This document shows positions 27,868-35,851 of a stretch of DNA of 64,000 bases, piece after piece. Both the position numbers and the translations under genes were made by a program. How positions within the stretch are numbered: the first letter of the stretch is position 1; each line of letters starts with the position of its first letter. This DNA comes from Ruminococcaceae bacterium UBA3753 (GTDB lineage: Bacteria; Bacillota; Clostridia; Oscillospirales; Acutalibacteraceae): NCBI GenBank assembly GCA_002372375.1, contig DFGJ01000041.1, positions 62,001 to 126,000 of the forward strand. Direction: 5' to 3'. The notes beneath the pieces were generated by a model that was not told where the DNA came from, made no database searches, and saw nothing but the letters and a program-made list of their open reading frames with translations.

Positions 27868-30060
27868 ATGAACTTTTTAGAGAAAGTAGTCAATAAAAAA
27901 ATAAAAGAAAAAGAAATGTTTCTAGACTCTTACTCGAAGGCTAGCACAGCAGCCCTGGGGAAAAGTGCCGAAAGTAGACGATTTTCAGTAACGGTTAAGC
28001 AACACAAAAGTAAACAGATGGGCGAAGCTTTAAATAAAATTACAGACTACTATAAATTGCCCAAAATAACTCTAAGTAAGCACGACACAGAAGATCCGTC
28101 ATCTTTTGAGACTGCAATCGGAAGAACGGGTCTTACTAGGCGTAAAATTAGACTAGAAGGTAAATGGTGGGTGAGGGGTTCCGGTCCTTTAATTGCTAAC
28201 ACAAAAACTGATAACATAGTCGCGCTTATGCCTGGGAAATTTGGTGGATACTATTATGTTTCTCCTAATACGGAAGAAGTAATAAGAATAAACAGTAAGA
28301 CCGCTAGCAATATAAAAGACCCTGTTTACTGCTTTTATAAACCCTTTCCAAACGATAAATCTATGGGTTTAGGAGATTTAGTAAAATATATATTCGGTTC
28401 GTTCAGCAAATTTGATGTTGCACTCTTATTTATTATAACCGCAATAGTAACTATAATGGGACTTATAAACCCAATGGTTTCTAGAACAATATATAATTAC
28501 GTTTTACCTTCTGGTACACTCAATGATATTTTCCCACTAGCTGGTCTTTTGCTTGGAATTACTGTATCAAGCACAGCAATTGCTCTGTTTCAGTCGTTTT
28601 GGATTAGCAGAATAGGGGATAAGGTTCGTTTTGCAACGAATGGTGCACTTTGGATACGACTTCTAAATCTTCCGTTAGGCTTTTTTAAAAACTACAGTTC
28701 AGGTGATTTAGCATCGAGAACTTTTAGTTTGAATGGTGTGTGCAGTACAATTAGCAGTGGTCTTTTACCTACAGTCCTTTCGGCAGCTTTTTCGTTTATT
28801 TATTTGGCACAAATAAGCTCTATTTCTTCAGCGTTTGTAGTTCCCTCGTTTGTTATAATTTTAGTTACGCTGGGCTTTCAGCTTTTTACTTGGTATTTGA
28901 ATATAAAATTGCAAAAAAAATCAAACCAAGTTTCACCGAAGCTTTCAGGTTTAGTTACACAGCTCTTTACCGGTATTGCTAGAATAAAAGTGGCTGGTGC
29001 GGAAGTTAGGTCTTTTGCCAGGTGGCAGGAACTCTACTCAAAGCTTTGTAAAATAAGTTTTAACCCAAATATAATATTAAAACTTTCCGGTGCTATTGGT
29101 GGAGCTATAGGCTTAGCCGGCAATATTTGGATATATTGGTTGGTGTATAGTACTGGCATTGCCCCTGCTGATTACATGGCCTATAATGTAGCTTACGGTC
29201 AGCTCTCCGGTGCTATTATGCAGATAGCAGGGATAGGCACGTCTATAGCTTCCTTAAAGCCAACAATGGAACTCATTGAGCCTATACTTAAGGAAGTTCC
29301 GGAATCTAACTTAGATAGAGCAAAAGTGGACTCTATAAGCGGAAAAATTGATATAAATAATCTTAAGTTTAGGTATAACCCAGATGGCCCTCTTGTTGTA
29401 AATGACTTAAACCTCTCTTTTAAACCGGGAGAATATGTTGGAATAGTTGGCTCGACCGGATGTGGGAAATCTACTTTGTTTAGGTTGATTTTAGGCTTTG
29501 AAAAACCTGTTAGTGGCGGAGTGTATTTTGATAATCAGAATCTGGATAAACTGGATCTCCATAGTGTTAGAAAACGAATAGGTATAGTGCTTCAAAATGG
29601 TAAATTATTTGCCGATAGTATTTTTGCAAATATAACAATAACTAATCCTCTTGCCAATATGGATGATGCTTGGGAAGCTGCCAGAAAAGCAGGATGCGAA
29701 GAAGATATAAAGAAAATGCCGATGGGAATGCAGACTATGATTTCAGAGGAAGGTGGAGGAATATCAGGAGGGCAAAAACAAAGAATACTTATAGCACGTG
29801 CATTGATTTCTTCTCCGGATCTTCTTATGTTTGACGAGGCAACATCTGCTTTAGATAATATCACTCAGGCTATAGTTGTTAATACACTAGCCAAGATGAA
29901 AATAACCAGAATAGTGATAGCGCACAGGCTGTCCACCATAAAGCATTGTGACAGAATAGTTTATTTGCACAAAGGCAAGGTAGCGGAACAGGGAACTTAT
30001 GATGAACTTATGAAATTGAACGGAAGGTTTGCAGAACTCGCAAAACGTCAGATAGTTTAA
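27868..30060 (+). CDS. NHLM second ABC transporter, ATP-binding/permease
   Basis: The 730-residue protein is the partner ABC subunit of NHLM systems. The N-terminal 180 residues are not a peptidase. They hold the family segment TRRKIRLEGKWWVRGSGPLI and a FKPFPN-like YKPFPN turn before the membrane region. Six helices follow (about 190-460). The ATPase has Walker A VGSTGCGKST, signature ISGGQKQR, Walker B LLMFDEATSALD and VIAHRLST. It probably pairs with the peptidase-ABC protein as a heterodimer, since in known NHLM loci the two always occur together. It follows that gene after 28 nt, with GGAGG before the ATG. Confidence 0.93.
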   Translation: MNFLEKVVNKKIKEKEMFLDSYSKASTAALGKSAESRRFSVTVKQHKSKQMGEALNKITDYYKLPKITLSKHDTEDPSSFETAIGRTGLTRRKIRLEGKWWVRGSGPLIANTKTDNIVALMPGKFGGYYYVSPNTEEVIRINSKTASNIKDPVYCFYKPFPNDKSMGLGDLVKYIFGSFSKFDVALLFIITAIVTIMGLINPMVSRTIYNYVLPSGTLNDIFPLAGLLLGITVSSTAIALFQSFWISRIGDKVRFATNGALWIRLLNLPLGFFKNYSSGDLASRTFSLNGVCSTISSGLLPTVLSAAFSFIYLAQISSISSAFVVPSFVIILVTLGFQLFTWYLNIKLQKKSNQVSPKLSGLVTQLFTGIARIKVAGAEVRSFARWQELYSKLCKISFNPNIILKLSGAIGGAIGLAGNIWIYWLVYSTGIAPADYMAYNVAYGQLSGAIMQIAGIGTSIASLKPTMELIEPILKEVPESNLDRAKVDSISGKIDINNLKFRYNPDGPLVVNDLNLSFKPGEYVGIVGSTGCGKSTLFRLILGFEKPVSGGVYFDNQNLDKLDLHSVRKRIGIVLQNGKLFADSIFANITITNPLANMDDAWEAARKAGCEEDIKKMPMGMQTMISEEGGGISGGQKQRILIARALISSPDLLMFDEATSALDNITQAIVVNTLAKMKITRIVIAHRLSTIKHCDRIVYLHKGKVAEQGTYDELMKLNGRFAELAKRQIV

Positions 30061-30248
30061 TTTTGAGTAGATTTTGTTCTTAAATTCTTTTTACCAAATT
30101 TAATTTTCTATTCTTCAGGATTTCCTTAACCAAAAATAAAAATATTTTTAAATCTATGTCCTATAAATTTAGGTTTCATTTCTAGAGTATTAGGCTATTT
30201 TTAGGTTTGGGTGAGTACTTTTATTCTGAAGAAAAGGAGGTTATATAA

Positions 30249-30518
30249 ATGGAGAGAGACTTAGAGCTATTTTTCGAAAGACTTTTAACCGACTCTGATT
30301 TTAGGGACAAATTTTTAACTGCAAAAACAGCGTATGAAGGCTATGAGCTAGCAAAGGAATATATACCAAATGTTAGCTTCGATGAATTTAGAGAAGGTGT
30401 TTTAATAGCAGACAAAAGAATAAAGGAAGAAAAGCAAAAAAGTCGCGAACTCAGTTTTAGCGAATTTCAAGATGTAAGTGGCGGAGTAGAAACTTTAATA
30501 AAGAGCTGGAATTCTTAG
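30249..30518 (+). CDS. Precursor peptide 1, Nif11-like leader
   Basis: An 89-residue peptide with an acidic helical leader of the Nif11-like/NHLP type (DFRDKFLTAKTAYEGYELA, then SFDEFREGV). It ends in FQDVSGG, the expected C39 cleavage site. The core is only ten residues, VETLIKSWNS, without cysteine. AAGGAGG lies 9 nt before the ATG. It begins 188 nt after the second ABC gene and opens the precursor cluster. Confidence 0.82.
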   Translation: MERDLELFFERLLTDSDFRDKFLTAKTAYEGYELAKEYIPNVSFDEFREGVLIADKRIKEEKQKSRELSFSEFQDVSGGVETLIKSWNS

Positions 30519-30556
30519 GCTGTTTTCGCCTTTATTTTTGTGGGAGGGATTTTTCG

Positions 30557-30841
30557 GTGGAAAATTTTTTAGATGAGCTTAATAGTAATGAGGAATTAAG
30601 AGATGCTTTTTTAGCTCAAGACTCTATGAGCGGTGCTTATGAAGTGGCAAAACCTCATTTAGATGGAATAAGCGAAGAAGAATTTAATTCAGAAATGATA
30701 AATCTTGCTAAAAACATAGTTAAAAATGATGAATTGGACGACAATACTCTTGAGAGCATACAAGGCGGTGTCGATAAGAATCCTGAAGTAGCTTTAGCTA
30801 CTATCCAAGAGCAATTGATAAATAAGTTGCCACTAAACTAA
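30557..30841 (+). CDS. Precursor peptide 2, Nif11-like leader
   Basis: A 94-residue peptide. The leader (FLDELNSNEELRDAFLAQDS, SEEEFNSEMINLAK) ends in LESIQGG. The 23-residue core VDKNPEVALATIQEQLINKL plus PLN is cysteine-free and amphipathic. The GTG start is supported by GGGAGGG 7 nt upstream. It is related to precursor 1 in the first half of the leader. Confidence 0.82.
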   Translation: MENFLDELNSNEELRDAFLAQDSMSGAYEVAKPHLDGISEEEFNSEMINLAKNIVKNDELDDNTLESIQGGVDKNPEVALATIQEQLINKLPLN

Positions 30842-30891
30842 ATTCTGGGTGGTAGGGTGAGGGATTTCATATTTTTAGGGAGGCACTTTTT

Positions 30892-31236
30892 ATGAATGGG
30901 ATTAACGAGTGGTACAGAAAGGTAACAACTAACAAAGAATTCGCTAAAAAGTTTGCCGGATTGGAAGACAATAAGAAAATAGTATCTTTAGCCAAAGAAG
31001 AGGGATTTAACTTTACAGAAGAAGAGTTGATGGACCTTAAGGTGGAAGCGGCGGCAGGAGGCTGGAACCCTTTTGAATTTTTTGGAAACATAATCGCCAA
31101 AGGGAAAGAGCTGTACGATCAGTATGGTAAACCGATTATTAATACCGGGAAAGAACTGTACGATCAGTATGGTAAGCCGATCATTGATACCGGAAAAGGC
31201 ATTCTTGATAAGTTTACAGGAAATTCTAATAAATAA
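30892..31236 (+). CDS. Precursor peptide 3, core with tandem repeats
   Basis: A 114-residue peptide with a classic Nif11-like leader (KEFAKKFAGLEDNKKIVSLA, EGFNFTEEELMDL) ending in VEAAAGG. The 58-residue core starts WNPFEFFGNIIAK. It holds two near-identical 15-residue units, GKELYDQYGKPIINT and GKELYDQYGKPIIDT, and a third partial unit (GKGILDKF). The repeat is also near-exact in DNA (45-nt period, about 31105-31194). There is no cysteine. A GGGAGG site precedes the ATG. Confidence 0.85.
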   Translation: MNGINEWYRKVTTNKEFAKKFAGLEDNKKIVSLAKEEGFNFTEEELMDLKVEAAAGGWNPFEFFGNIIAKGKELYDQYGKPIINTGKELYDQYGKPIIDTGKGILDKFTGNSNK

Positions 31237-31293
31237 AATATAATAATATGTTTTGTCTTTTAAAATCATTTAAATGCCAAGAGGTGAAATTTT

Positions 31294-31704
31294 ATGTCTA
31301 GTGGTAAAAATATTAATGAGTGGGCAACCGAACTGAAACACAATGAAAAGGTAGCTAAGAAATATCAAGGTGTAAAAGATGTTGAAGATATATTAAATAT
31401 TGCACACAAGGACGGATATACATTTTCTAAAAAGGAACTACTAGAATTTGATTTAGGCGCAGTAGCGGGAGGAAAGAAAGGCAAGAATAAAAAGCCAAAA
31501 AGTTCAAGTGGAGGAGGAATGGGCAATGTGTCAGCAGATGTCGGTGATGTAGATGTAGGAGATATATCAGCAAACATTGAAAGACTTATTAATTTTGGTC
31601 CTCAAATAGAAAACAACATTAATAGTGATGTAAAACTGTACAACACCGGAGCCAATTCGTCGGGCTATATAGATTATAAACCTAATATTAATGTGAATAA
31701 TTAG
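31294..31704 (+). CDS. Precursor peptide 4, Nif11-like leader with Asn/Gly-rich core
   Basis: A 136-residue peptide, the longest of the set. The leader (NEKVAKKYQGVKDVEDILNI, TFSKKELLEF) ends in LGAVAGG. The 76-residue core begins with a Lys-rich stretch (KKGKNKKPKSSSGGG). It continues with DVGDVDVGD repeats and ends in an Asn-rich IDYKPNINVNN. The tail resembles that of precursor 5 (IDNNPTINIRNK). The Asn-rich, cysteine-free core recalls proteusin-like or beta-solenoid peptides, but no modifying enzyme is nearby. Confidence 0.83.
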   Translation: MSSGKNINEWATELKHNEKVAKKYQGVKDVEDILNIAHKDGYTFSKKELLEFDLGAVAGGKKGKNKKPKSSSGGGMGNVSADVGDVDVGDISANIERLINFGPQIENNINSDVKLYNTGANSSGYIDYKPNINVNN

Positions 31705-31738
31705 TAAATTTATACTTTTTTTAAAAAACTAAGTCAAG

Positions 31739-31849
31739 ATGGTAAACTATATTTGTGAGAGCAAAGATGGAATTGGCGAAAAACATACAAAAAGGGATCA
31801 CGGACTTTATCATGACAAAGTTACACAGAACAAAAAGTTTAAAAAATAA
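31739..31849 (+). pseudogene. Decayed copy of precursor peptide 6
   Basis: The frame MVNYICESKDGIGEKHTKRD aligns with precursor 6 (MADGSCEHKERFGKGFKERH). Both continue to TQNKKFK, after which this copy stops. It therefore lacks the leader end, the GG site and the core. Its upstream DNA (AAATTTATACTTTTT) also matches that of precursor 6, but the TAGGAGA ribosome binding site is gone. Confidence 0.65.
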
Positions 31850-31953
31850 TGAGTAGAGAACAGATGTCAAAAAAACTTCTTATGTAATCAGTGAAACATG
31901 CGCTCACTTACTATTATTTTTACTATTAGTGGTGAATCATTCGGCAGGTTCTG

Positions 31954-32202
31954 ATGAGCGACATGGAAAAATAAAAAGCAGTAAAGAGTGACAACAACCA
32001 TAGGGAAAATTTTTTATGGCATAAAAAGTACAAACAATGCCAAAGAAATAGCAAAAATTAAGGTAGATTGTTGATATTTTCAAACAAGGGATACGTTGAA
32101 CATTAAGGGACTAGAAAAAAACTGATTGTTACCGTATTTATTACCGGGAAAAATTCTTATGGCTCTTACACAGAGGAAGTAGAATTAAAAAATAAACAGT
32201 AG
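31954..32202 (+). pseudogene. Decayed copy of precursor peptide 7
   Basis: The DNA from ATGAGCGACAT to about 32085 aligns with the start of precursor 7. Shared islands include AGTGACAACAACC, where the intact gene has AGTGACGAAAGCC, and TTTTATGG followed by ATAAAAA. Small deletions put stops in the frame early on. A later open stretch before the TAG at 32200 (IVTVFITGKNSYGSYTEEVE) may be a remnant of its core. Confidence 0.6.
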
Positions 32203-32455
32203 CAGAAATTTGTTTGTTTTTAGTTAAATTATTTAATCTTTTGTAGTTGATTTATCTATGGAAAGCGGTGGAGCCGTTAATAATTAGGTGATGGCAAAAC
32301 AGTTAACAAGAGCTGAAAGTTGTACAGTAAACCAGTTATACAAACATATTGTTAGAAAAGGGCGTTCATTGCTCTCTACTAGATTATACGGCGATTTACA
32401 AAAAATAAGGAGATTTAATTTTTATAAATTTATTAGTATGAAGGAGTTTAATCTT
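32203..32455. other. Spacer with a possible further peptide remnant
   Basis: Near 32255-32286 a short frame reads LSMESGGAVNN and then stop, like the end of a double-glycine leader with a four-residue core, but an upstream stop leaves no complete gene. The rest shows nothing recognisable. Confidence 0.3.
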
Positions 32456-32752
32456 ATGAGTGATAATAAAAAACTTAAAGGGCAGATGAATGAACAGCTA
32501 TCAGGGTCTAATTTAGGCACAGTAGCTGGAGGGGGTGACGAATTTGGCTTAAATCCGAATATACAAGGAACGGGAATTGGTGGTACAATTAAAAATGAAA
32601 TGGATTTTGATACGGATTTTAATTTTGATTTTAAACTTTTTGGCGATGATATAAAAAACGACGTTAACACTAATGTAACAACGAATATTACGGGAAATAA
32701 CTCAAACGCTAAAATAGATAATAACCCGACCATTAATATAAGGAATAAGTAA
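32456..32752 (+). CDS. Precursor peptide 5, short leader, Asn/Asp-rich core
   Basis: A 98-residue peptide. ATG at 32456 is chosen because AAGGAG lies 9 nt upstream; the frame stays open further 5' without a good site. The leader is short (about 26 residues, MSDNKKLKGQMNEQLSGSNL, then GTVAGG) and lacks the Nif11 helices. The core is rich in Gly, Asn, Asp and Phe (DFDTDFNFDFKLFGDD) and ends IDNNPTINIRNK, similar to precursor 4. It has no cysteine. Confidence 0.75.
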   Translation: MSDNKKLKGQMNEQLSGSNLGTVAGGGDEFGLNPNIQGTGIGGTIKNEMDFDTDFNFDFKLFGDDIKNDVNTNVTTNITGNNSNAKIDNNPTINIRNK

Positions 32753-32783
32753 ATTATACTTTTTAGGAGAAAAATAAAGCAAA

Positions 32784-32978
32784 ATGGCAGATGGTAGTTG
32801 TGAGCACAAAGAAAGATTTGGTAAAGGATTCAAAGAAAGGCATCAAAAACTTTTCCACGTTAAAGGTACACAAAATAAAAAGTTCAAAGAAATAAAGGGC
32901 AAAGGGCTGAATTCGGAAGAAATTTCTGGTATAGGCGGTGGAGTAGACGACACTTATTGGTTTTATTTTGCAGAGTAA
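32784..32978 (+). CDS. Precursor peptide 6, basic leader, aromatic core
   Basis: A 64-residue peptide. The leader is unusually basic and His-rich (HKERFGKGFKERHQKLFHVK) and ends with a Nif11-like tail, LNSEEISGIGG. The predicted core GVDDTYWFYFAE is 12 residues, with four aromatic side chains. GGAG lies 14 nt before the ATG, slightly far. A decayed copy lies at 31739. Confidence 0.7.
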   Translation: MADGSCEHKERFGKGFKERHQKLFHVKGTQNKKFKEIKGKGLNSEEISGIGGGVDDTYWFYFAE

Positions 32979-32998
32979 ATTAATAGGAGATAAAACAA

Positions 32999-33310
32999 GT
33001 GAGTGATATTGAAAGAATAAAAAAAGCTGTAAAAAGTGACGAAAGCCTACGGAAAAGCTTTTATGGTATAAAAAATGCAGAAGAGGCTATAGAAATAGCC
33101 CATGCTAATGGGTTTAACATTAGTAAAGAGGAGTTAGCAAGAGATCAAGAGTTGAGTGAAGGTATGTTAGCTGCTGTAGCTGGTGGAAAAGGTGAAAAAA
33201 AAGAAACATATATAGACCACTCTATAAAAGCAGTGAATTATGGGAACGGCAGTAATATTTATATTCAGAGCAAAGATACAACAAGTGTTGACAACCGCAG
33301 TTACAATTAA
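32999..33310 (+). CDS. Precursor peptide 7, Nif11-like leader
   Basis: A 103-residue peptide with GTG start and AGGAGA 7-9 nt upstream. The leader (DESLRKSFYGIKNAEEAIEI, GFNISKEELARD) ends in MLAAVAGG. The 40-residue core is polar, with KGEKKETYIDHSIKAVNYGN and an Asn/Ser/Tyr-rich end, and lacks cysteine. A decayed copy lies at 31954. Confidence 0.82.
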   Translation: MSDIERIKKAVKSDESLRKSFYGIKNAEEAIEIAHANGFNISKEELARDQELSEGMLAAVAGGKGEKKETYIDHSIKAVNYGNGSNIYIQSKDTTSVDNRSYN

Positions 33311-33335
33311 ATTTATCTTAAAACATGGGATCATT

Positions 33336-33512
33336 ATGAGTGAAGAAAAAAATTACATAAGCAAAGAATTAAAAGAAAGCTTAGATAAGGAATTGGAAAA
33401 AGTGGATGGGGGAAAAACTTACATTATAACTTACGTTGATGGCTATGAAATATGGATAGATAAGAATACAGGAGATTTTATAAAAAAGCCTAAAAAAAAG
33501 GGGAGTACATAG
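33336..33512 (+). CDS. Precursor peptide 8, short leader
   Basis: A 58-residue peptide. ATG at 33336 gives MSEEKNYISKELKESLDKEL and then EKVDGG as a short leader. The 32-residue core (KTYIITYVDGYEIWIDKNTG, then a Lys-rich end) looks like a beta-hairpin, cysteine-free. An upstream in-frame start would overlap precursor 7 and has no ribosome binding site. The site before 33336 is weak (GGGATC). Confidence 0.65.
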   Translation: MSEEKNYISKELKESLDKELEKVDGGKTYIITYVDGYEIWIDKNTGDFIKKPKKKGST

Positions 33513-33558
33513 TTTTTGAACGTTGTAGCTTTCCCTTTTAAAAGGAGGGAAAAAAGTT

Positions 33559-33795
33559 TTGCCAGGAGGAATAAAAGAATTTGAAGCAGACTTAATTGAA
33601 GAAAAAAATTTTCACGGAGATTTCGACAACATTACGTCTATAGAGCAAGTTCATAAAAAGGCAATAGAGCATGGATACAATTTTACACTTGAAGAGCTGC
33701 AAAATAGCGAAGTGCTAGACACAATTTTAGAGTGCGCGGCAGGTGGAGTTGATAACGATTTGAAAAATAATAATATAAACTTAGTTAACGATTAG
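33559..33795 (+). CDS. Precursor peptide 9, Nif11-like leader
   Basis: A 78-residue peptide with TTG start; AAAGGAGGG lies 9 nt upstream. The leader (DFDNITSIEQVHKKAIEHGY, NFTLEELQNSE) ends in LECAAGG, so a Cys is in the leader only. The 15-residue core is VDNDLKNNNINLVND, strongly Asn-rich. Confidence 0.78.
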   Translation: MPGGIKEFEADLIEEKNFHGDFDNITSIEQVHKKAIEHGYNFTLEELQNSEVLDTILECAAGGVDNDLKNNNINLVND

Positions 33796-33826
33796 TGGTA
33801 TATCTGGGCTTAAAATAATATTAGAA

Positions 33827-33854
33827 TTACACATTTGTCAAGAAATTTTATAAT
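33827..33854 (+). promoter_or_regulatory. Possible internal promoter before precursor 10
   Basis: TTACAC and a perfect TATAAT are 16 nt apart, about 100 nt before precursor 10. It would let precursor 10, the HExxH protein and trkA be expressed apart from the other peptides. Confidence 0.4.
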
Positions 33855-33953
33855 CACATCGGTTCTGTTTTTTAATTAGTAAAAGGTAAATGTACATAAA
33901 GCTTTAAGCAACTTATGTAATTATATTCTATTTAAGGCTTTAGAGGAGTTTTC

Positions 33954-34250
33954 ATGGGTGAAATACGAAATAATAAAAGCTCACACGAACTAGATGATGG
34001 AAAACTAGAAATAATAAGCGGTGGAAGAACCAGTGAAGTAAAGTTTTACAATGTGACAAAGGGTATATGTGAATGTATAGTGGAGATAGATAACGGTAGA
34101 GTTGTGGATTTAAAATACCCAACCAGTGATGATAATAGTATTGTTGTAACGAAGAAACATCTTGACACGCTGGTAAAAAGGGGACTTATAACGAATGAAC
34201 AATGTGCTTTAACTAAAAGAAAGTTAGATTTATATAGTTCACTAACTTAA
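33954..34250 (+). CDS. Precursor peptide 10 or related small protein
   Basis: A 98-residue product with AGAGGAG before the ATG. The short leader (MGEIRNNKSSHELDDGKLEI, then ISGG) resembles precursor 8 in length. The 74-residue remainder is larger and more protein-like than the other cores: EVKFYNVTKGICECIVEIDN, then VVTKKHLDTLVKRGLITNEQ. It is the only one with core cysteines (ICEC and QCAL). It may be a folded secreted protein rather than a small peptide. The HExxH gene follows after 24 nt. Confidence 0.65.
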   Translation: MGEIRNNKSSHELDDGKLEIISGGRTSEVKFYNVTKGICECIVEIDNGRVVDLKYPTSDDNSIVVTKKHLDTLVKRGLITNEQCALTKRKLDLYSSLT

Positions 34251-34274
34251 ATATTTCGTTAAGGAGCAAAATTA

Positions 34275-35150
34275 ATGGAAGGTATGGATATTTTGTCTAA
34301 ATTTGATGCAGACAAAGACACAAAGGAAGAAATTTTAAAATATACAGAAAACAAATTTAATACAGAGGTAGATATTCCACAAGAAATACCAGATGAGCCT
34401 TTTGTGTCTGCTTGGCGAGAAGTAGCCGATGCTGCTAAAAAAGAAGGCATAGAGAAAGCACTGAACGAAAATGTACCTCACGGAGATGAAGAAATAAAAT
34501 TAATTAAACCCGAGCTTACAACACTTGAGATTTATAACTCAATAGCGGGTAATATACCTGTAATTTATTCAAAAGAAGAAGAAGATTTTTATCAACTTGT
34601 AACAAAGCTTGTGAATAAAGGAAAAGAAATGCCTAATATTAGAAGGACTGGCGCAAGTTTTGCTTTTGGTAAAACAAATAAATTTATAGTCCTTTCTAAT
34701 AAGCCTTATAGTAATATTCCTGCTTCTATGCTAGACCTTGATGACGATAAATGGAAAGAGTATTCTTTAGTGATAAGAAGAGAACATGAATGTACGCACT
34801 ACTTTACAAATAGATTTTTAGGTTCTACACACAATAATTTACACGATGAACTAGTCGCAGATTTTGCAGGTATTGTTTGTGCTACTAATAATTATTATGC
34901 AAAATGGTTTTTAATTGGGATGGGCCTAGGAGAAAACAGCGCAGATGAAGAACCGATGCCAGGGAGATTTCCGGTTTATGTACCAACTTTAAGTGAAAAA
35001 GCTAAATATATTATGAAAACGATTTTAATTAAAGCCGCAAAGAATGTAGAAAAGTGGTACAATGACTCAGGAAAAGAGATGAGTCGAAACGGCAGAGTGA
35101 TGTACCTTTGTTCGAAGGGTCTTTTACAGTTGTATTCGCTCTACGATTAG
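34275..35150 (+). CDS. Putative zinc metallopeptidase (HExxH) in the peptide locus
   Basis: The 291-residue protein has no signal peptide or membrane helix, so it is probably cytoplasmic. It carries REHECTHYF (His171, Glu172, His175), a zinc-peptidase HExxH site. About 15 residues later LHDELVADFAGI offers Glu192 or Asp196 as third ligand. I cannot name the family with certainty. AAGGAG lies 8 nt before the ATG, and the gene is 24 nt behind precursor 10, so it belongs to the locus. It could trim or degrade leaders, process a core, or act in immunity; all are inference. The rest is helical and acidic at the N-terminus. Confidence 0.7.
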   Translation: MEGMDILSKFDADKDTKEEILKYTENKFNTEVDIPQEIPDEPFVSAWREVADAAKKEGIEKALNENVPHGDEEIKLIKPELTTLEIYNSIAGNIPVIYSKEEEDFYQLVTKLVNKGKEMPNIRRTGASFAFGKTNKFIVLSNKPYSNIPASMLDLDDDKWKEYSLVIRREHECTHYFTNRFLGSTHNNLHDELVADFAGIVCATNNYYAKWFLIGMGLGENSADEEPMPGRFPVYVPTLSEKAKYIMKTILIKAAKNVEKWYNDSGKEMSRNGRVMYLCSKGLLQLYSLYD

Positions 35151-35194
35151 AGTGTTTGCCTTTAGTTTTTATCTGATTTTTACTAAGAGGATTT

Positions 35195-35851
35195 ATGAGA
35201 ATAGTTATTGTAGGTGGAGGAAAGTCCGGTTTTTACATTGCCAAAACAATGTTGGGTAAAGACTACGAAGTTAATTTGATAGAAAAGAATAAAGCACGGT
35301 GTGTATACTTAGCAGATCATCTAGATGCAGAGGTAATTTGCGGTGATGGCACAGAGATAGAAGTTTTAGCAAGTGCAATCAATGGAAGAGTTGATTGTTT
35401 TATAGCTGCTACCGGTACGGATCAAGATAACCTAGTAGCAGCTCAGCTCGCGAAGAAAAAATTTCAAGTAAAGAAAGTGATTATAAGTGCAAATGATCCT
35501 GGAAATTTAGAAGCGTTAAGAAGATTGGGAATGACAAATATAGTTAGCAATACAGAGCTAGTAACTAAACTCATTGAGCATGAGATGGACAGTGCAAGCG
35601 GGAAATTAATAGCTAGTCTGAATAGAGGTAAGGCATATATCGGGGAGTTCAAGGTTTCTCCTAAGGCTAAAGTCTTGGGAAAATCACTACGTGAGATAGA
35701 TATGCCAAAAAATTCTCTGGTAATTTCAATAATAAGAGAGGAAAATCTTATAGTCCCTCAAGGAGATACCTTTTTTTACGTGGACGACGAAGTAGTTGTG
35801 ATCTGCGCCGGAGAGGGTGCGGGAAGAAAATTAGATAAAATCTTTAACTAA
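35195..35851 (+). CDS. trkA: TrkA/KtrA-type K+ uptake regulator
   Basis: A 218-residue cytoplasmic protein with an N-terminal RCK_N/Rossmann domain. The motif is RIVIVGGGKSGFYIAK, with the acidic residue after strand 2 in VNLIEKN for NAD(H) binding. An RCK_C domain begins near ASLNRGKAYIGEFKVSPKAK. Such proteins gate the TrkH/KtrB potassium channel in response to nucleotide and c-di-AMP. No TrkH/KtrB gene is in this window. It follows the HExxH gene after 44 nt with AAGAGG before the ATG. Whether it shares the peptide operon functionally or only by position is unclear. Confidence 0.9.
   Translation: MRIVIVGGGKSGFYIAKTMLGKDYEVNLIEKNKARCVYLADHLDAEVICGDGTEIEVLASAINGRVDCFIAATGTDQDNLVAAQLAKKKFQVKKVIISANDPGNLEALRRLGMTNIVSNTELVTKLIEHEMDSASGKLIASLNRGKAYIGEFKVSPKAKVLGKSLREIDMPKNSLVISIIREENLIVPQGDTFFYVDDEVVVICAGEGAGRKLDKIFN

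Noticed and set aside
32288..32455. Longer N-terminus for precursor peptide 5
   Set aside because: The frame is open but no ribosome binding site precedes the upstream starts. ATG at 32456 has AAGGAG at proper spacing and fits a short leader.
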